Assembly: GCA_009380075.1 (NCBI GenBank)
Contig: WHSO01000002.1
Span: 1 to 64,000 of the forward strand
Origin: Alphaproteobacteria bacterium
Lineage (GTDB): Bacteria; Pseudomonadota; Alphaproteobacteria; SMXQ01
DNA length: 64,000 nucleotides
Direction: 5' to 3'
The translations under genes and the position numbers were made by a program. Positions 8,227 through 16,570 of the stretch are shown piece after piece. Numbering within the stretch: the first letter of the stretch is position 1; every line of letters starts with the position of its first letter. Below the pieces are notes generated by a model. That model searched no databases and was not told where the DNA came from. It saw only the letters and a program-made list of their open reading frames with translations.

Positions 8227-8664
8227 TCAGCCGCGCGGCGGGTGCGGCACCGCGTCGTAGCGCCGTCGCGGCTCCAGGATCTCCAGCCGGTTGCCGCCCG
8301 GGTCGAAGACGAAGAAGCGGTCCTGGTGGAAGTCGCGCTCCTCGGAGTACGCCGGCTCGGCGTCCTCGATGCGCACGCCCGCGTCCTCGAAGCGCTTGCG
8401 CGCCGCCTTGAGGTCGTCCACCTGGAAGCCGAGGTGGTTGCGCATGTTCCTGTTGGTCTGGCCCTCGGAATTGCGGGCGACGCCGAGGTGCAGCTCGTAC
8501 CACGGGTTCTCCGAGAGGCAGTAGTGCTGCCCGGCGGGGCCGAGGCTGTCGGGCTTCTTCAGCGGCCTGAGGCCCATGACCTCGCCGTAGAACGTCTTGG
8601 CCTCCGCCTCCTTCTCCGGCGGCACCTGGACGTTGAGGTGATCGACACGCTGGATCAATGCCAT
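8227..8664 (-). CDS. VOC family (glyoxalase/dioxygenase-like) metalloprotein
   Basis: 145 residues of the vicinal-oxygen-chelate fold made of two beta-alpha-beta-beta-beta units. The likely metal ligands are His near residue 9 (VDHLNVQV), the His/Glu of NPWYELHLG, His of NHLGFQVDDL and Glu of NRLEILEP. The ATG at 8664 (MALIQRVDH) is preferred over the longer reading from 8712 because AAAGGGAG lies just upstream and the family starts there; the longer form would run into a palindromic repeat. The reaction is not predictable: glyoxalase, fosfomycin-resistance and extradiol dioxygenase enzymes all use this fold. Confidence 0.83.
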   Translation of the reverse strand: MALIQRVDHLNVQVPPEKEAEAKTFYGEVMGLRPLKKPDSLGPAGQHYCLSENPWYELHLGVARNSEGQTNRNMRNHLGFQVDDLKAARKRFEDAGVRIEDAEPAYSEERDFHQDRFFVFDPGGNRLEILEPRRRYDAVPHPPRG

Positions 8665-8694
8665 GACGGACTCCCTTTGTGCCTTATGCCTGTT

Positions 8695-8725
8695 GCCGGA
8701 TGCCCCGAACACGTCGGGGCATGAC
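8695..8725 (-). repeat. Intergenic palindromic repeat, copy 4 (half unit)
   Basis: One GCCCCG hairpin (GGATGCCCCGAAC…GTCGGGGCATGACG) followed by a short GGCGATGACG tail, in the spacer between the VOC gene and the aldolase gene. The second hairpin arm is largely missing. Confidence 0.75.
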
Positions 8726-8751
8726 GAAGGAGGCGATGACGCCTCAGCCCG

Positions 8752-9678
8752 CTACTTCCCCTGATAAATGCGGATGATCTGGTCGAGCATGGCGATGGCC
8801 TCGTCGCGCGGGCGCTGGAAGGTGTTGCGCCCGATGATCGAGCCGGTGCCGCCGCCGTCGCGGACGCCGCGCACCTCGCCGAGGAGGCCCTCGATGCCCT
8901 TGGCCTCGCCGCCGGAGAAGACGACGAGCCGGCGTCCGTCGAAGGCCGACTGGACCACGTGCCTGACCCGTTCGGCGAGCGTCGCGCGCGGGATGTTGCG
9001 CTCCTCGTAAACCTTCTTGGCGGCGGGAAGCTCGAGGAACTCGGTCGGCGGCTTGACCTTGATGATGTGGGCGCCGAGCAGGGCCGCCATGTGGGCGGCA
9101 TAGGCGCAGATGTCGATGGCGGTCTCGCCGTCTTTCGAGAGAGTCCCGCCGCGCGGATAGGACCAGATGACGACGGCGAGGCCGACGGACTTGGCTTCCT
9201 CGGCCAGTTCGCGCGCTTCCTCCATCATGTCGAAGGCGGCATCCGACCCGGGATAGATGGTCAAGCCGATGGCCGAACAGCCGAGGCGCAGCGCGTCGCC
9301 GACCGAGCCGGTGACCGCCTGGTTGGCGTCCTCCTTGAAGCGGGCGAGCGAGTTGGAGCTGTTGACCTTGAGGATGGTCGGGATGGCGCCGGCGAAGCTG
9401 TCGGCGCCGGCCTCGATCATCCCCAGCGGCGCGGCATAGGCCGACAGCCCGGCGTCGATGGCCAGCCTGAAATGGTAGTGCGGGTCGTAGGCGGCGGGGT
9501 TGGGGGCGAAGGAGCGGGCGGGGCCGTGCTCGAAGCCCTGGTCGACGGGCAGGATCACCAGCTTGCCGGTGCCGCCGAGCTTCCCCTGCATCAGGATACG
9601 GGCGAGGTTGGCCTTGGTGCCGGGGCTGTCGCTCTCGTAATTGTCGAGGATCTTCTTGACGCGCTGGGTGATCTTCAT
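8752..9678 (-). CDS. fbaB: Class I fructose-bisphosphate aldolase (DhnA/FbaB type)
   Basis: 308 residues of the archaeal/bacterial class I aldolase family, which cleaves fructose-1,6-bisphosphate through a lysine Schiff base without metal. Visible are LVILPVDQGFEHGPARSFAPNP, the LKVNSSNSLA strand, AIGLTIYPGSD, VIWSYPRGG, the HIIKVKPP strand that carries the Schiff-base lysine, and the phosphate-binding FSGGEAKG and GSIIGRNTFQRP loops. Length is normal. It is read leftward, 81 bases after a conserved hypothetical gene that may share its transcript. It serves glycolysis/gluconeogenesis in the cytosol. Confidence 0.93.
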   Translation of the reverse strand: MKITQRVKKILDNYESDSPGTKANLARILMQGKLGGTGKLVILPVDQGFEHGPARSFAPNPAAYDPHYHFRLAIDAGLSAYAAPLGMIEAGADSFAGAIPTILKVNSSNSLARFKEDANQAVTGSVGDALRLGCSAIGLTIYPGSDAAFDMMEEARELAEEAKSVGLAVVIWSYPRGGTLSKDGETAIDICAYAAHMAALLGAHIIKVKPPTEFLELPAAKKVYEERNIPRATLAERVRHVVQSAFDGRRLVVFSGGEAKGIEGLLGEVRGVRDGGGTGSIIGRNTFQRPRDEAIAMLDQIIRIYQGK

Positions 9679-9759
9679 GGCCGTGTCCCGTGTTCCGTTG
9701 TTCTGCCCTGGCGTTGTCCTGCCCTGGGGGGAAATTCACCGTTCAGGAATAGCCGAGCC

Positions 9760-10269
9760 CTAGCCCTTTTGCAACGTGCCCCGGCGCGGTTTTCCGCGGG
9801 ACTTTTGTGGTGGCTGGCGGTCCCGGCGCGGGCTTTCGGGCGGGCGCTCATAGGGATTGTGGGGGGCGAGGCGCGCGGCCACGGCGGCGTTGGGCTCCGG
9901 CACGGTGGCGAGGTCCAGGGCGGGGCCTGCCTTTCCGGTCACAAAGAGTACACCGGCGGCCTCGGCCAGCGCCTTCAGGCGCGCGCGCGCCTTCGGCCGG
10001 GCGCGGCAGCGGATCGCCTCGATGCCTTCCCTTATGGCGCCCAGCGCGCGGCCCGGTTCCTCGCCGCAGTCGAGCACGCACACGGCTTCCACCTCCGGGT
10101 ATTCGTGGCGCGCCGCGGCGATCATCGCCGCCCACCAGCCGGCGCCGGCATGGCCCGCGGCGCCGGGCGCGCTTTCGATGCGGATGGGGACGCGCGCGAC
10201 GGAAGCGGCGGCGAAGACGATGCGGGCCTGGGCGAGGTCGTGGACGATGAAGACGGGGGACGGGGGCAT
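9760..10269 (-). CDS. Conserved hypothetical protein upstream of the aldolase gene
   Basis: 169 residues from the ATG at 10269 (MPPSPVFIVHDLAQARIVFAAA), which follows GAAAGGTG; a longer reading to 10326 lacks such a site. The protein looks like a small alpha/beta fold: a strand ending in VHDL, an APGAAGHAGAGWWAAMIAAA glycine-rich turn, VCVLDCGEEPGRALGAIREGI, and VLFVTGK near residue 125, followed by a basic, proline-rich tail. I do not recognise an enzyme family. Its position ahead of fbaB on the same strand suggests co-transcription. Confidence 0.65.
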   Translation of the reverse strand: MPPSPVFIVHDLAQARIVFAAASVARVPIRIESAPGAAGHAGAGWWAAMIAAARHEYPEVEAVCVLDCGEEPGRALGAIREGIEAIRCRARPKARARLKALAEAAGVLFVTGKAGPALDLATVPEPNAAVAARLAPHNPYERPPESPRRDRQPPQKSRGKPRRGTLQKG

Positions 10270-10551
10270 GCGCACCTTTCGCGGTCCGTGCCGGAGGGGA
10301 GACCGGCGGCATCCATCTTGCCCCATCGTGCGCGCGGCGGCGAGGTCGCGGCCGCGTGGTGGCAGGACGGCCGGGCGGAAAGTGACCGTGCCGGGAATTT
10401 CCGGCGCGGCCGGGAGTCATCGTAGTGCTTTCGGGTAGTGCTTTCGGCTGAGGTGCCGCTGGCGACCGTTGCGCGGGCCGCGGGCGGCTATTATTGTGGG
10501 TGCAAGAGCGTGGGGGCGAAATCGTCCAACAGAACAGGGGCCGAGAACGCC

Positions 10552-10773
10552 ATGAGTGAACTTTCGAACGCGCGCGAGGAACTGGAACACGCCATCGACA
10601 GGATCGAGGCGGCGCTGGCGCGGCGCGGCGACGATGCCGAGCTGCAGCGCGCCCTGCAGGAGGCGCAGAAAGAGACGCGCCGCCTGCGCACCGCCGCCGA
10701 TTCGGTGAGCGGGCGCCTGGACCAGGCCATAGGCCGGCTCCGGGCGACCCTCGACAGCGGCACCGAGCACTGA
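10552..10773 (+). CDS. DUF4164-like small coiled-coil protein
   Basis: 73 residues, almost wholly helical with heptad spacing and many Glu/Arg/Ala (ELEHAIDRIEAALARR… RLRTAADSVSGRLDQAIGRLRATL). The ATG at 10552 is used; in-frame codons upstream are low-complexity and have no ribosome site. Small DUF4164-type genes commonly precede zapA in alphaproteobacteria, and zapA starts 23 bases later. A role in the division apparatus is inferred from that linkage only. Confidence 0.72.
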   Translation: MSELSNAREELEHAIDRIEAALARRGDDAELQRALQEAQKETRRLRTAADSVSGRLDQAIGRLRATLDSGTEH

Positions 10774-10796
10774 ACGCCGCAACGGCGGGGACGCGA

Positions 10797-11144
10797 ATGG
10801 CCCAGATCAAGGTCCACATCAACGGGCGCTCCTACGATGTCGCCTGTGACGACGGACAGGAAGAACACGTGCTCCGGCTCGGCCGCTACGTCGACAAGAA
10901 GGTCGGCGAGCTGGCGAACCAGATCGGCCAGGTCGGCGACACCCGGCTGCTGGTGATGGCGGCGCTGGTGATCACCGACGAGCTGTCGGAAGCCTACGGC
11001 GAGCTCGAGGACATCCGCGAGGGCAAGGCCGGCGTGGTCGGCGCGGGCGGCGGGACGAGCCCCGCCGATGCGCGCGCGGCCGAGGATATCCGCGCCCTCG
11101 TGCGCCGCATCGAAAGCATTGCCCGCAGCCTCGAAGGCGCCTAA
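10797..11144 (+). CDS. zapA: Cell division protein ZapA
   Basis: 115 residues. ZapA binds FtsZ and bundles its protofilaments at the division ring. The N-terminal globular part (AQIKVHINGRSYDVACDDGQ, EEHVLRLGRYVDKKV) and the long C-terminal helix (TRLLVMAALVITDELSEAYGELEDI) are both present, followed by a Gly/Ala linker and a final helix. It follows the DUF4164-like gene and precedes the 6S RNA and fau, a widely conserved arrangement. Confidence 0.92.
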   Translation: MAQIKVHINGRSYDVACDDGQEEHVLRLGRYVDKKVGELANQIGQVGDTRLLVMAALVITDELSEAYGELEDIREGKAGVVGAGGGTSPADARAAEDIRALVRRIESIARSLEGA

Positions 11145-11154
11145 GTATAGCGCG

Positions 11155-11290
11155 GGCGGGTGCTGCGCCGTTCGTCAGGCCACTATATCCCTGGGGCCGA
11201 TACTCTAGCCCTCGGGAGCTGTCCCTGCCGGGGCCGTGGTCCCGGTACATGGCACCCACCTTAAGTGAGGGCCGCAGAGGATAAGAACAG
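11155..11290 (+). ncRNA. ssrS: 6S RNA (ends approximate)
   Basis: The 237-base spacer between zapA and the 5-formyl-THF cyclo-ligase gene is the classic location of 6S RNA, which mimics an open promoter and sequesters sigma-70 RNA polymerase. The sequence can form a long, interrupted rod: CTGCG near 11163 pairs with CGCAG near 11273, and the middle contains the alphaproteobacterial-style CCCTGGGGCCGATACTCTAG…CTCGGGAGCTGTCCCTG… segments around 11190–11235. Ends were set by pairing and by synteny, not by a covariance model. Confidence 0.78.
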
Positions 11291-11381
11291 CCGACGGCGG
11301 GATGGCCCCGTCCACCCTTTCGCAATCCCGTGGCGCCCGCGAGCCCTCTCGTGCGGGCCGCCCTCGCGCCAAGGTGGCCGC

Positions 11382-12032
11382 TTGCCCGACACGCCTTCAA
11401 ACAAGAACCCGGCCCCTGCGAGCCCGACGCGGGACCCGGCCAAGGCGGAACTGCGGATCGCCGCCCGCGCGCGCCGCCGCGCTGCCCATGACGCCTTCGG
11501 CGCGCGCATCGGCCCGATCCTCACCGCCAATTTCATGGCCGCGTTCTCGCTGGCGCCGCGTGAGGCGATCGCCGGCTACAACCCGATCAACGACGAGGCC
11601 GACATCGCGCCGCTGATGGCGGCGCTCGCCCAGCGTGGCCATCCCCTGTGCCTGCCCGCGGTGGTGGCGCGAGACGCGCCGCTGGCCTTCCGCGCCTGGT
11701 CCTCCGGGGCGGCGCTGGTGCCGGGCCCCATGGGCATCCTCGAGCCGCCGGCCGCCGCCGCCGCGCTCTGCCCCGACGTGGTGCTGGTGCCGCTGCTGGC
11801 GTTCGACGGCAGCGGCCACCGCCTCGGCTACGGCGGAGGCTATTATGACCGGACGCTGGCGGTGCTCCGGGCCGCGGGGCGGGTGCTCGTCGTCGGCGTC
11901 GCCTATTCCGCCCAGGAGGTGGACAGCCTGCCCGGCACCGAACATGATCAGCGCGTCGACGCGGTGCTGACCGAACTGGGCATCGTCCGTTTTGCGCGGA
12001 AGGCCCCATCGCCATCGAAGGACACGGCATGA
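11382..12032 (+). CDS. fau: 5-formyltetrahydrofolate cyclo-ligase
   Basis: 216 residues from a TTG start at 11382 that follows AAGGTGG; a longer frame from 11265 would run into the 6S RNA. The enzyme uses ATP to convert 5-formyl-THF to 5,10-methenyl-THF. Visible motifs are the substrate-binding GYNPINDEADI, LVPLLAFDGSGHRLGYGGGYYDR (ATP/folate loop) and GVAYSAQEV near the end, as in YgfA/MTHFS. Length is normal. Its last four bases overlap the next gene (ATGA), implying coupled translation. Confidence 0.9.
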   Translation: MPDTPSNKNPAPASPTRDPAKAELRIAARARRRAAHDAFGARIGPILTANFMAAFSLAPREAIAGYNPINDEADIAPLMAALAQRGHPLCLPAVVARDAPLAFRAWSSGAALVPGPMGILEPPAAAAALCPDVVLVPLLAFDGSGHRLGYGGGYYDRTLAVLRAAGRVLVVGVAYSAQEVDSLPGTEHDQRVDAVLTELGIVRFARKAPSPSKDTA

Positions 12033-12838
12033 AACTCCTGTTTTGCGGCGATATCGTCGGCCGCTCGGGACGCGCGGCGGTGGCGCGCCACCTGCCGGAA
12101 CTGCGCCGGTCCCTCGGCCTCGACCTCGTCGTCGGCAACGGCGAGAACGCCGCCGCCGGTTTCGGCATCACGCCAAAGGTGGCGGCCGAACTGCACGACG
12201 CCGGCATCGACGTGATCACCACCGGCAACCACGCTTTCGACCAGCGCGAGATCATCCCCTATATGGACGCCGACAACCGCATCCTGCGTCCCGCCAACTA
12301 CCCGCCCGGCACGCCCGGGCGCGGCGCCGTGCTGACCCGCACCAAGGGCGGGCGCGAGGTGCTGGTGTTCCAGGTCATGACGCGGCTGTTCATGGAGGCG
12401 CTCGACGATCCGTTCCGCGCCGCCGAGGACGCGCTCGCCGCGCACGAGATGGGCCGCACCGTCGACGCCGTCATCGTCGACGTGCACGGCGAGGCGACGA
12501 GCGAGAAGATGGCCATGGCCCATATGCTGGACGGGCGGGTGTCCTTCGTCGTCGGCAGCCATTCCCATATCCCGACCGCGGATGCCCAGCTCTTCGCCGG
12601 CGGCACCGCCTACCAGACCGACGCCGGCATGTGCGGCGACTACGATTCGGTCATCGGCATGGAAAAGGACGAGGCGGTGGCCCGCTTCGTCACCCGCATG
12701 CGCCGCGAGCGCCTGTCGCCGGCCGACGGCGAGGGCACGTTCTGCGCCGTCTACTGCGAGACCGACGACGCGACCGGGCGCGCGCTCCGCGTCTGCCCGG
12801 TGCGCCTGGGCGGGCGGCTCGCGCCGGCACTTCCGTGA
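12029..12838 (+). CDS. TIGR00282 / YmdB-like metallophosphoesterase
   Basis: 269 residues of the YmdB family of binuclear-metal phosphodiesterases. Metal-ligand motifs are clear: FCGDIVGRSGR (Asp), NGENAAAGFGI (Asn/Glu), TTGNHAFDQ (Asn-His), VDVHGEATSEK (His), SHSHIPTAD (His-x-His) and the QTDAGMCGDYDSVIGM signature. Bacillus YmdB hydrolyses 2',3'-cyclic nucleotides; the alphaproteobacterial role is less known. It overlaps fau by 4 bases. Confidence 0.9.
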   Translation: MKLLFCGDIVGRSGRAAVARHLPELRRSLGLDLVVGNGENAAAGFGITPKVAAELHDAGIDVITTGNHAFDQREIIPYMDADNRILRPANYPPGTPGRGAVLTRTKGGREVLVFQVMTRLFMEALDDPFRAAEDALAAHEMGRTVDAVIVDVHGEATSEKMAMAHMLDGRVSFVVGSHSHIPTADAQLFAGGTAYQTDAGMCGDYDSVIGMEKDEAVARFVTRMRRERLSPADGEGTFCAVYCETDDATGRALRVCPVRLGGRLAPALP

Positions 12839-13032
12839 GCGTCCCGTCCGCGCCCGCGGCGATGTCGCCGGGCGCACCTGTTCCCGGACGGCGACGCCGG
12901 TTGATTCCGCGCTCCCGGTGGCGCCAAAATGCGGCCATATTGCTCTGATACCCAAACCTGTTCTGCTGTGTTTCACCACAAGATGTGGTAAATTGTCGCA
13001 GCCATCCATCAGAACCTAGATATCGGACTTCC

Positions 13033-13779
13033 ATGGCCGGGCATTCCCAATTCAAGAACATCATGTTCCGGAAGGGCGCGCAGGACGCCAGGCGTGCCAG
13101 GATTTTCACCAAAATCGGGCGTGAACTGACGGTCGCCGCCAAGTCCGGGGCCGATCCCGAGTTCAACCCGGCGCTGCGGGCCGCCATCGCGCTGGCGAAG
13201 ACCAACAACATGCCCAAGGACAATATCGAGCGCGCCATCCGCCGCGGCGCCGGCGGCGGCGCCGACACCGACTACACCGAAATATCCTATGAAGGCTACG
13301 GGCCGGGGGGCGTGGCGGTGATCGTGGATGCGCTCACCGACAACCGCAACCGGACCGCGTCCGAGGTGCGGTCGATCTTCGGCAAGCACGGCGGCAACCT
13401 CGGCGAATCGGGATCCGTCGCCTTCCAGTTCAAGCGCTGCGGTATGATCACCTACCCGTCGGCGGCTGCGAAGGACGACGCGATGTTCGAAGCGGCACTC
13501 GAGGCGGGTGCCGAGGACGTCTCCTCCGGGGCCGACGGCCACGAGATCATCACCGCGCCCGAGGATTTCGCCCAGGTGTCGGAGGTGCTGAAGGAAAAAT
13601 TCGGCGAACCCGTGAGCGCCAGCCTGACCTGGAAACCCAACGTCACGGTCGGCGTCGACGAGGAAAAGGCGCGCACCCTGATGAGCCTGATCGAGGCGCT
13701 GGAGGACAACGACGACGTACGCTCGGTGTCCACCAACCTCGAGATCAGCGACGAGATCATGGAGAGACTGAGTGCCTGA
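13033..13779 (+). CDS. yebC: YebC/PmpR family protein (TACO1-like)
   Basis: 248 residues. The start MAGHSQFKNIMFRKG is diagnostic of the family (usually MAGHSKWANI), followed by RARIFTKIGRELTVAAK, KDNIERAIRRGAGG, YEGYGPGGVAVIVDALTDNRNRT and SEVRSIFGKHGGNLG. Members act as DNA-binding regulators and/or as translation factors that relieve ribosome stalling at polyproline. It sits just ahead of ruvCAB, a common order. The ribosome site is weak. ACCACA-AGA-TGTGGT (12975–12989) in the upstream spacer is a small inverted repeat of unknown role. Confidence 0.92.
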   Translation: MAGHSQFKNIMFRKGAQDARRARIFTKIGRELTVAAKSGADPEFNPALRAAIALAKTNNMPKDNIERAIRRGAGGGADTDYTEISYEGYGPGGVAVIVDALTDNRNRTASEVRSIFGKHGGNLGESGSVAFQFKRCGMITYPSAAAKDDAMFEAALEAGAEDVSSGADGHEIITAPEDFAQVSEVLKEKFGEPVSASLTWKPNVTVGVDEEKARTLMSLIEALEDNDDVRSVSTNLEISDEIMERLSA

Positions 13780-13830
13780 ATCGCGTCCCCGTTGCGTTGC
13801 ACCGCCCCCGTGCCGGATATCGGCATCGTC

Positions 13831-14358
13831 ATGAGGCTGCTCGGCCTCGATCCCGGTTTGCGCGCGACCGGCTGGGGCGTGATCGAGGTAACGGACGGGC
13901 GCCTGCGCCATGTCGCCAACGGAACCCTGCACACGCGCTCAACCGACCCCATCGGTACGCGCCTGGCGGCGCTCTACGACGGCGCCCGCACGATCATCGC
14001 CGCCCATGCGCCCGACGCGGCGGCGATCGAGGAAACCTTCGTCAACCGCAACCCGCAGAGCGCGCTGCGCCTCGGCCTCGCGCGCGGCGTGCTGCTGCTG
14101 GCGCCGGTGCATGCCGGTCTGGAGGTGACGGAATATGCCGCCAACCGGGTCAAGAAATCCGTCGTCGGCGTCGGCCACGCGGCCAAGGCGCAGATCGGCA
14201 TGATGGTGCGTACCCTGCTGCCCCAGGCCGAGGTGGACAGCGAGGATGCGGCCGACGCGCTGGCGGTCGCCATCTGCCACGCCCATTACAGTCAGAACCG
14301 CATCGTCGTCCTGCCGCCCCCGAAGCGGCGCGCGGGTGCCGGGTGGAGGGCACGATGA
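13831..14358 (+). CDS. ruvC: Crossover junction endodeoxyribonuclease RuvC
   Basis: 175 residues from ATG 13831. RuvC resolves Holliday junctions with RuvAB. The RNase H-like acidic residues are visible: Asp7 in LGLDPGLRATGWG, Glu in AIEETFVNRNPQSAL, and the C-terminal DSEDAADALAVAICH pair. Length is standard. A GTG at 13810 would add seven residues and is less likely. It overlaps ruvA by 4 bases (ATGA). Confidence 0.95.
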   Translation: MRLLGLDPGLRATGWGVIEVTDGRLRHVANGTLHTRSTDPIGTRLAALYDGARTIIAAHAPDAAAIEETFVNRNPQSALRLGLARGVLLLAPVHAGLEVTEYAANRVKKSVVGVGHAAKAQIGMMVRTLLPQAEVDSEDAADALAVAICHAHYSQNRIVVLPPPKRRAGAGWRAR

Positions 14359-14990
14359 TCGCGTCCCTGCGCGGGCTGGTGGAGCAGGTGGACGACGACG
14401 GCGCCATCGTCGATGTCGGCGGCGTCGGATACCTCGTCTTCTGTTCCGGCCGCACGCTGACGGCCCTGCCGCGCGCCGGCGAAGCGGTGCACCTGCGCAT
14501 CGAAACCCATGTCCGCGAGGATCACATTCACCTTTACGGTTTCGCCACCGAATCGGAACGCACCTGGTTCCGGCTGCTGACCACGGTGCAGGGCGTCGGC
14601 GCGCGGCTGGCGCTCGCCATCCTGTCGGCGCTGTCGCCCACGGACCTCGGCCGCGCCATCGCCTCCGGCGACCGTGTGGCGGTGAGCCGCGCCAACGGCG
14701 TCGGATCGAAGCTCGCCGCGCGGATCGTGACGGAGCTCAAGGACAAGGCGGGCGGTATCGAGCTCGGCCCCCAGGCGCGCGTCGGCGGCGCGTTCCGGGT
14801 GGAGGACAAGGGGCGCGACAACGGCGAGGACCGGCGTGTGTCCGACGCGGTGTCGGGCCTGGTAAACCTGGGTTACGGGCGCACCGAAGCCTATGGCGCG
14901 GTGATCGATGCGTTGCGCGAGATCGGCGACGACGCGCGGGTCGAAGCCCTGATCCGCAGCGGGCTCGCGCGGCTCGGCGCGGCGGCGTGA
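14355..14990 (+). CDS. ruvA: Holliday junction DNA helicase subunit RuvA
   Basis: 211 residues. RuvA binds four-way junctions and recruits the RuvB motor. The N-terminal OB domain begins MIASLRGLVEQ and includes IVDVGGVGYLVFCS and REDHIHLYGFATESERTWFRLL; two helix-hairpin-helix motifs follow (VQGVGARLALAIL, ANGVGSKLAARIVTELKDK). The C-terminal RuvB-binding domain (SDAVSGLVNLGYGRTEAYGA) is intact. It overlaps ruvC by 4 bases and lies 14 bases before ruvB. Confidence 0.95.
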   Translation: MIASLRGLVEQVDDDGAIVDVGGVGYLVFCSGRTLTALPRAGEAVHLRIETHVREDHIHLYGFATESERTWFRLLTTVQGVGARLALAILSALSPTDLGRAIASGDRVAVSRANGVGSKLAARIVTELKDKAGGIELGPQARVGGAFRVEDKGRDNGEDRRVSDAVSGLVNLGYGRTEAYGAVIDALREIGDDARVEALIRSGLARLGAAA

Positions 14991-15004
14991 GCTGACGGCG
15001 GCGC

Positions 15005-16066
15005 ATGATGGCGACACATAAGGGCATCACCGATCCGCGCCTTGCCGACGCCGTCGAGGCGGCCGAGCCCGAGGACCCGTTGCGTCCGGAACGGCTGGCC
15101 GACTTCACCGGGCAGGCGCGGGTGTGCGAGAACCTCGGCGTCTTCGTCGCCGCCGCGCGCACGCGGGGCGAGGCACTCGACCACGTGCTCCTGTCGGGAC
15201 CGCCGGGCCTCGGTAAGACGACGCTGGCACGGATCATCGCGCGCGAGCTCGGCGTCGGCTTCCATGCCACGTCCGGCCCCGTGATCGCGCGCGCCGGCGA
15301 CCTGGCGGCGCTGCTCACCAACCTGCAGTCGCGCGACGTCCTGTTCATCGACGAGATTCACCGCCTCCAGCCGGTGATCGAGGAGATTCTCTACCCGGCG
15401 ATGGAGGACTTCGAACTCGACCTGATCATCGGCGAGGGACCGGCGGCGCGGAACGTGCGCATCGAGCTGCAGCCCTTCACCCTGGTGGGGGCGACGACGC
15501 GTACCGGGCTTCTGACGACGCCGCTGCGCGACCGGTTCGGGATTCCGCTCCGCCTCGATTTCTACGAAGTGGCGGAGCTCGAGACGATCATGCGGCGCGG
15601 CGCCGGCATCCTCGGCCTGTCGCTGGCCCCCGACGGCGCCCATGAGATCGCGCGCCGGGCGCGCGGCACCCCCCGGGTGGCCGGGCGCCTGCTGCGCCGG
15701 GTGCGTGATTTCGCCGCCGTCGCCGGTGCCAGGACCGTGGACGCCGGGATCGCCGATGCGGCGCTCACCCGGCTGGAGGTGGACGGGCGCGGCCTCGACC
15801 TCATGGACCGGCGCTACCTCGGCGTCATGGCGGAGCATTACGGGGGCGGCCCGGTCGGGGTCGATACCCTGGCCGCCGCCCTGTCCGAACAGCGCGACGC
15901 GCTGGAGGAAGTGATCGAGCCGTTCCTGCTGCAACAGGGGCTCCTGCAGCGTACGCCGCGTGGGCGCATGCTGACGGACGGCGGCTGGCGGCACCTCGGC
16001 CTCAAGCCGCCGGCGACGGTGCGGGAGCTGCCTCTGCTCGACGGCGGCGGGGACGATGCGCTATGA
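15005..16066 (+). CDS. ruvB: Holliday junction branch-migration ATPase RuvB
   Basis: 353 residues. RuvB is a hexameric AAA+ motor that drives branch migration. Visible are [11 protein letters not shown], Walker [15 protein letters not shown] (about residue 63), Walker [11 protein letters not shown], sensor 1 [19 protein letters not shown] and the winged-helix C-terminal domain ending in [18 protein letters not shown]. The start may be the ATG at 15005 or the adjacent one at 15008. Its last four bases overlap ybgC. Confidence 0.96.
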   Translation: MMATHKGITDPRLADAVEAAEPEDPLRPERLADFTGQARVCENLGVFVAAARTRGEALDHVLLSGPPGLGKTTLARIIARELGVGFHATSGPVIARAGDLAALLTNLQSRDVLFIDEIHRLQPVIEEILYPAMEDFELDLIIGEGPAARNVRIELQPFTLVGATTRTGLLTTPLRDRFGIPLRLDFYEVAELETIMRRGAGILGLSLAPDGAHEIARRARGTPRVAGRLLRRVRDFAAVAGARTVDAGIADAALTRLEVDGRGLDLMDRRYLGVMAEHYGGGPVGVDTLAAALSEQRDALEEVIEPFLLQQGLLQRTPRGRMLTDGGWRHLGLKPPATVRELPLLDGGGDDAL

Positions 16067-16566
16067 CCGCGGCTGCGCGCAAGACCGCGCCGTTATCGGC
16101 GCAGGCCCATGTCTTTCCCGTCACCGTCTACTGGGAGGACACCGACGCGGGCGGCGTCGTGTATTACGCCAACTATCTTTGCTACGCTGAACGCGGCCGC
16201 ACGGAACTGTTGCGTACCCTCGGCGTCAACCAGCGCGTCCTGGTGGAGACCGAGGGATTCAACTTCGTCGTCCGGCGCATCGCGGTCGACTACATCGCGC
16301 CGGCGCGGCTCGAGGACGTGCTTGAAATCGTGACCGTGGTGCGGACGGTCACCGGCGCCTCGGTGGAGATGGAACAGGTCATCCGTCGCGGCGGCGACGT
16401 TCTGGTGCGCATGGACGTGACGCTGGCCTGCATCAATGCGCGGGGGCGTGCGACGCGGTTGCCGGCGGATATCGCCCGGACCTTCGCGCAGGCTTCGTCG
16501 GGCTCCGCGCCCCGGCCGCACGGTCGAAACGCACACCAGGTTCGTAACCACAGGAGAAGGTTGTAA
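16063..16566 (+). CDS. ybgC: Tol-Pal-associated acyl-CoA thioesterase YbgC
   Basis: 167 residues with a hotdog fold. The catalytic motif [17 protein letters not shown] (Asp near residue 27) and the [21 protein letters not shown] strand match YbgC, a short-chain or acyl-ACP thioesterase encoded at the head of tol-pal operons. The last ~25 residues are basic and variable. It overlaps ruvB by 4 bases and precedes tolQ by 4 bases, so recombination and envelope genes are physically linked here. Confidence 0.92.
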   Translation: MTAAARKTAPLSAQAHVFPVTVYWEDTDAGGVVYYANYLCYAERGRTELLRTLGVNQRVLVETEGFNFVVRRIAVDYIAPARLEDVLEIVTVVRTVTGASVEMEQVIRRGGDVLVRMDVTLACINARGRATRLPADIARTFAQASSGSAPRPHGRNAHQVRNHRRRL

Positions 16567-16570
16567 CGTT

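Noticed and set aside
8958-10426. A 488-codon plus-strand open frame across the aldolase and hypothetical genes
   Set aside because: It is antisense to a firmly identified aldolase, has the Gly/Arg/Ala-rich look of reverse-strand GC-rich DNA, and no family motif.
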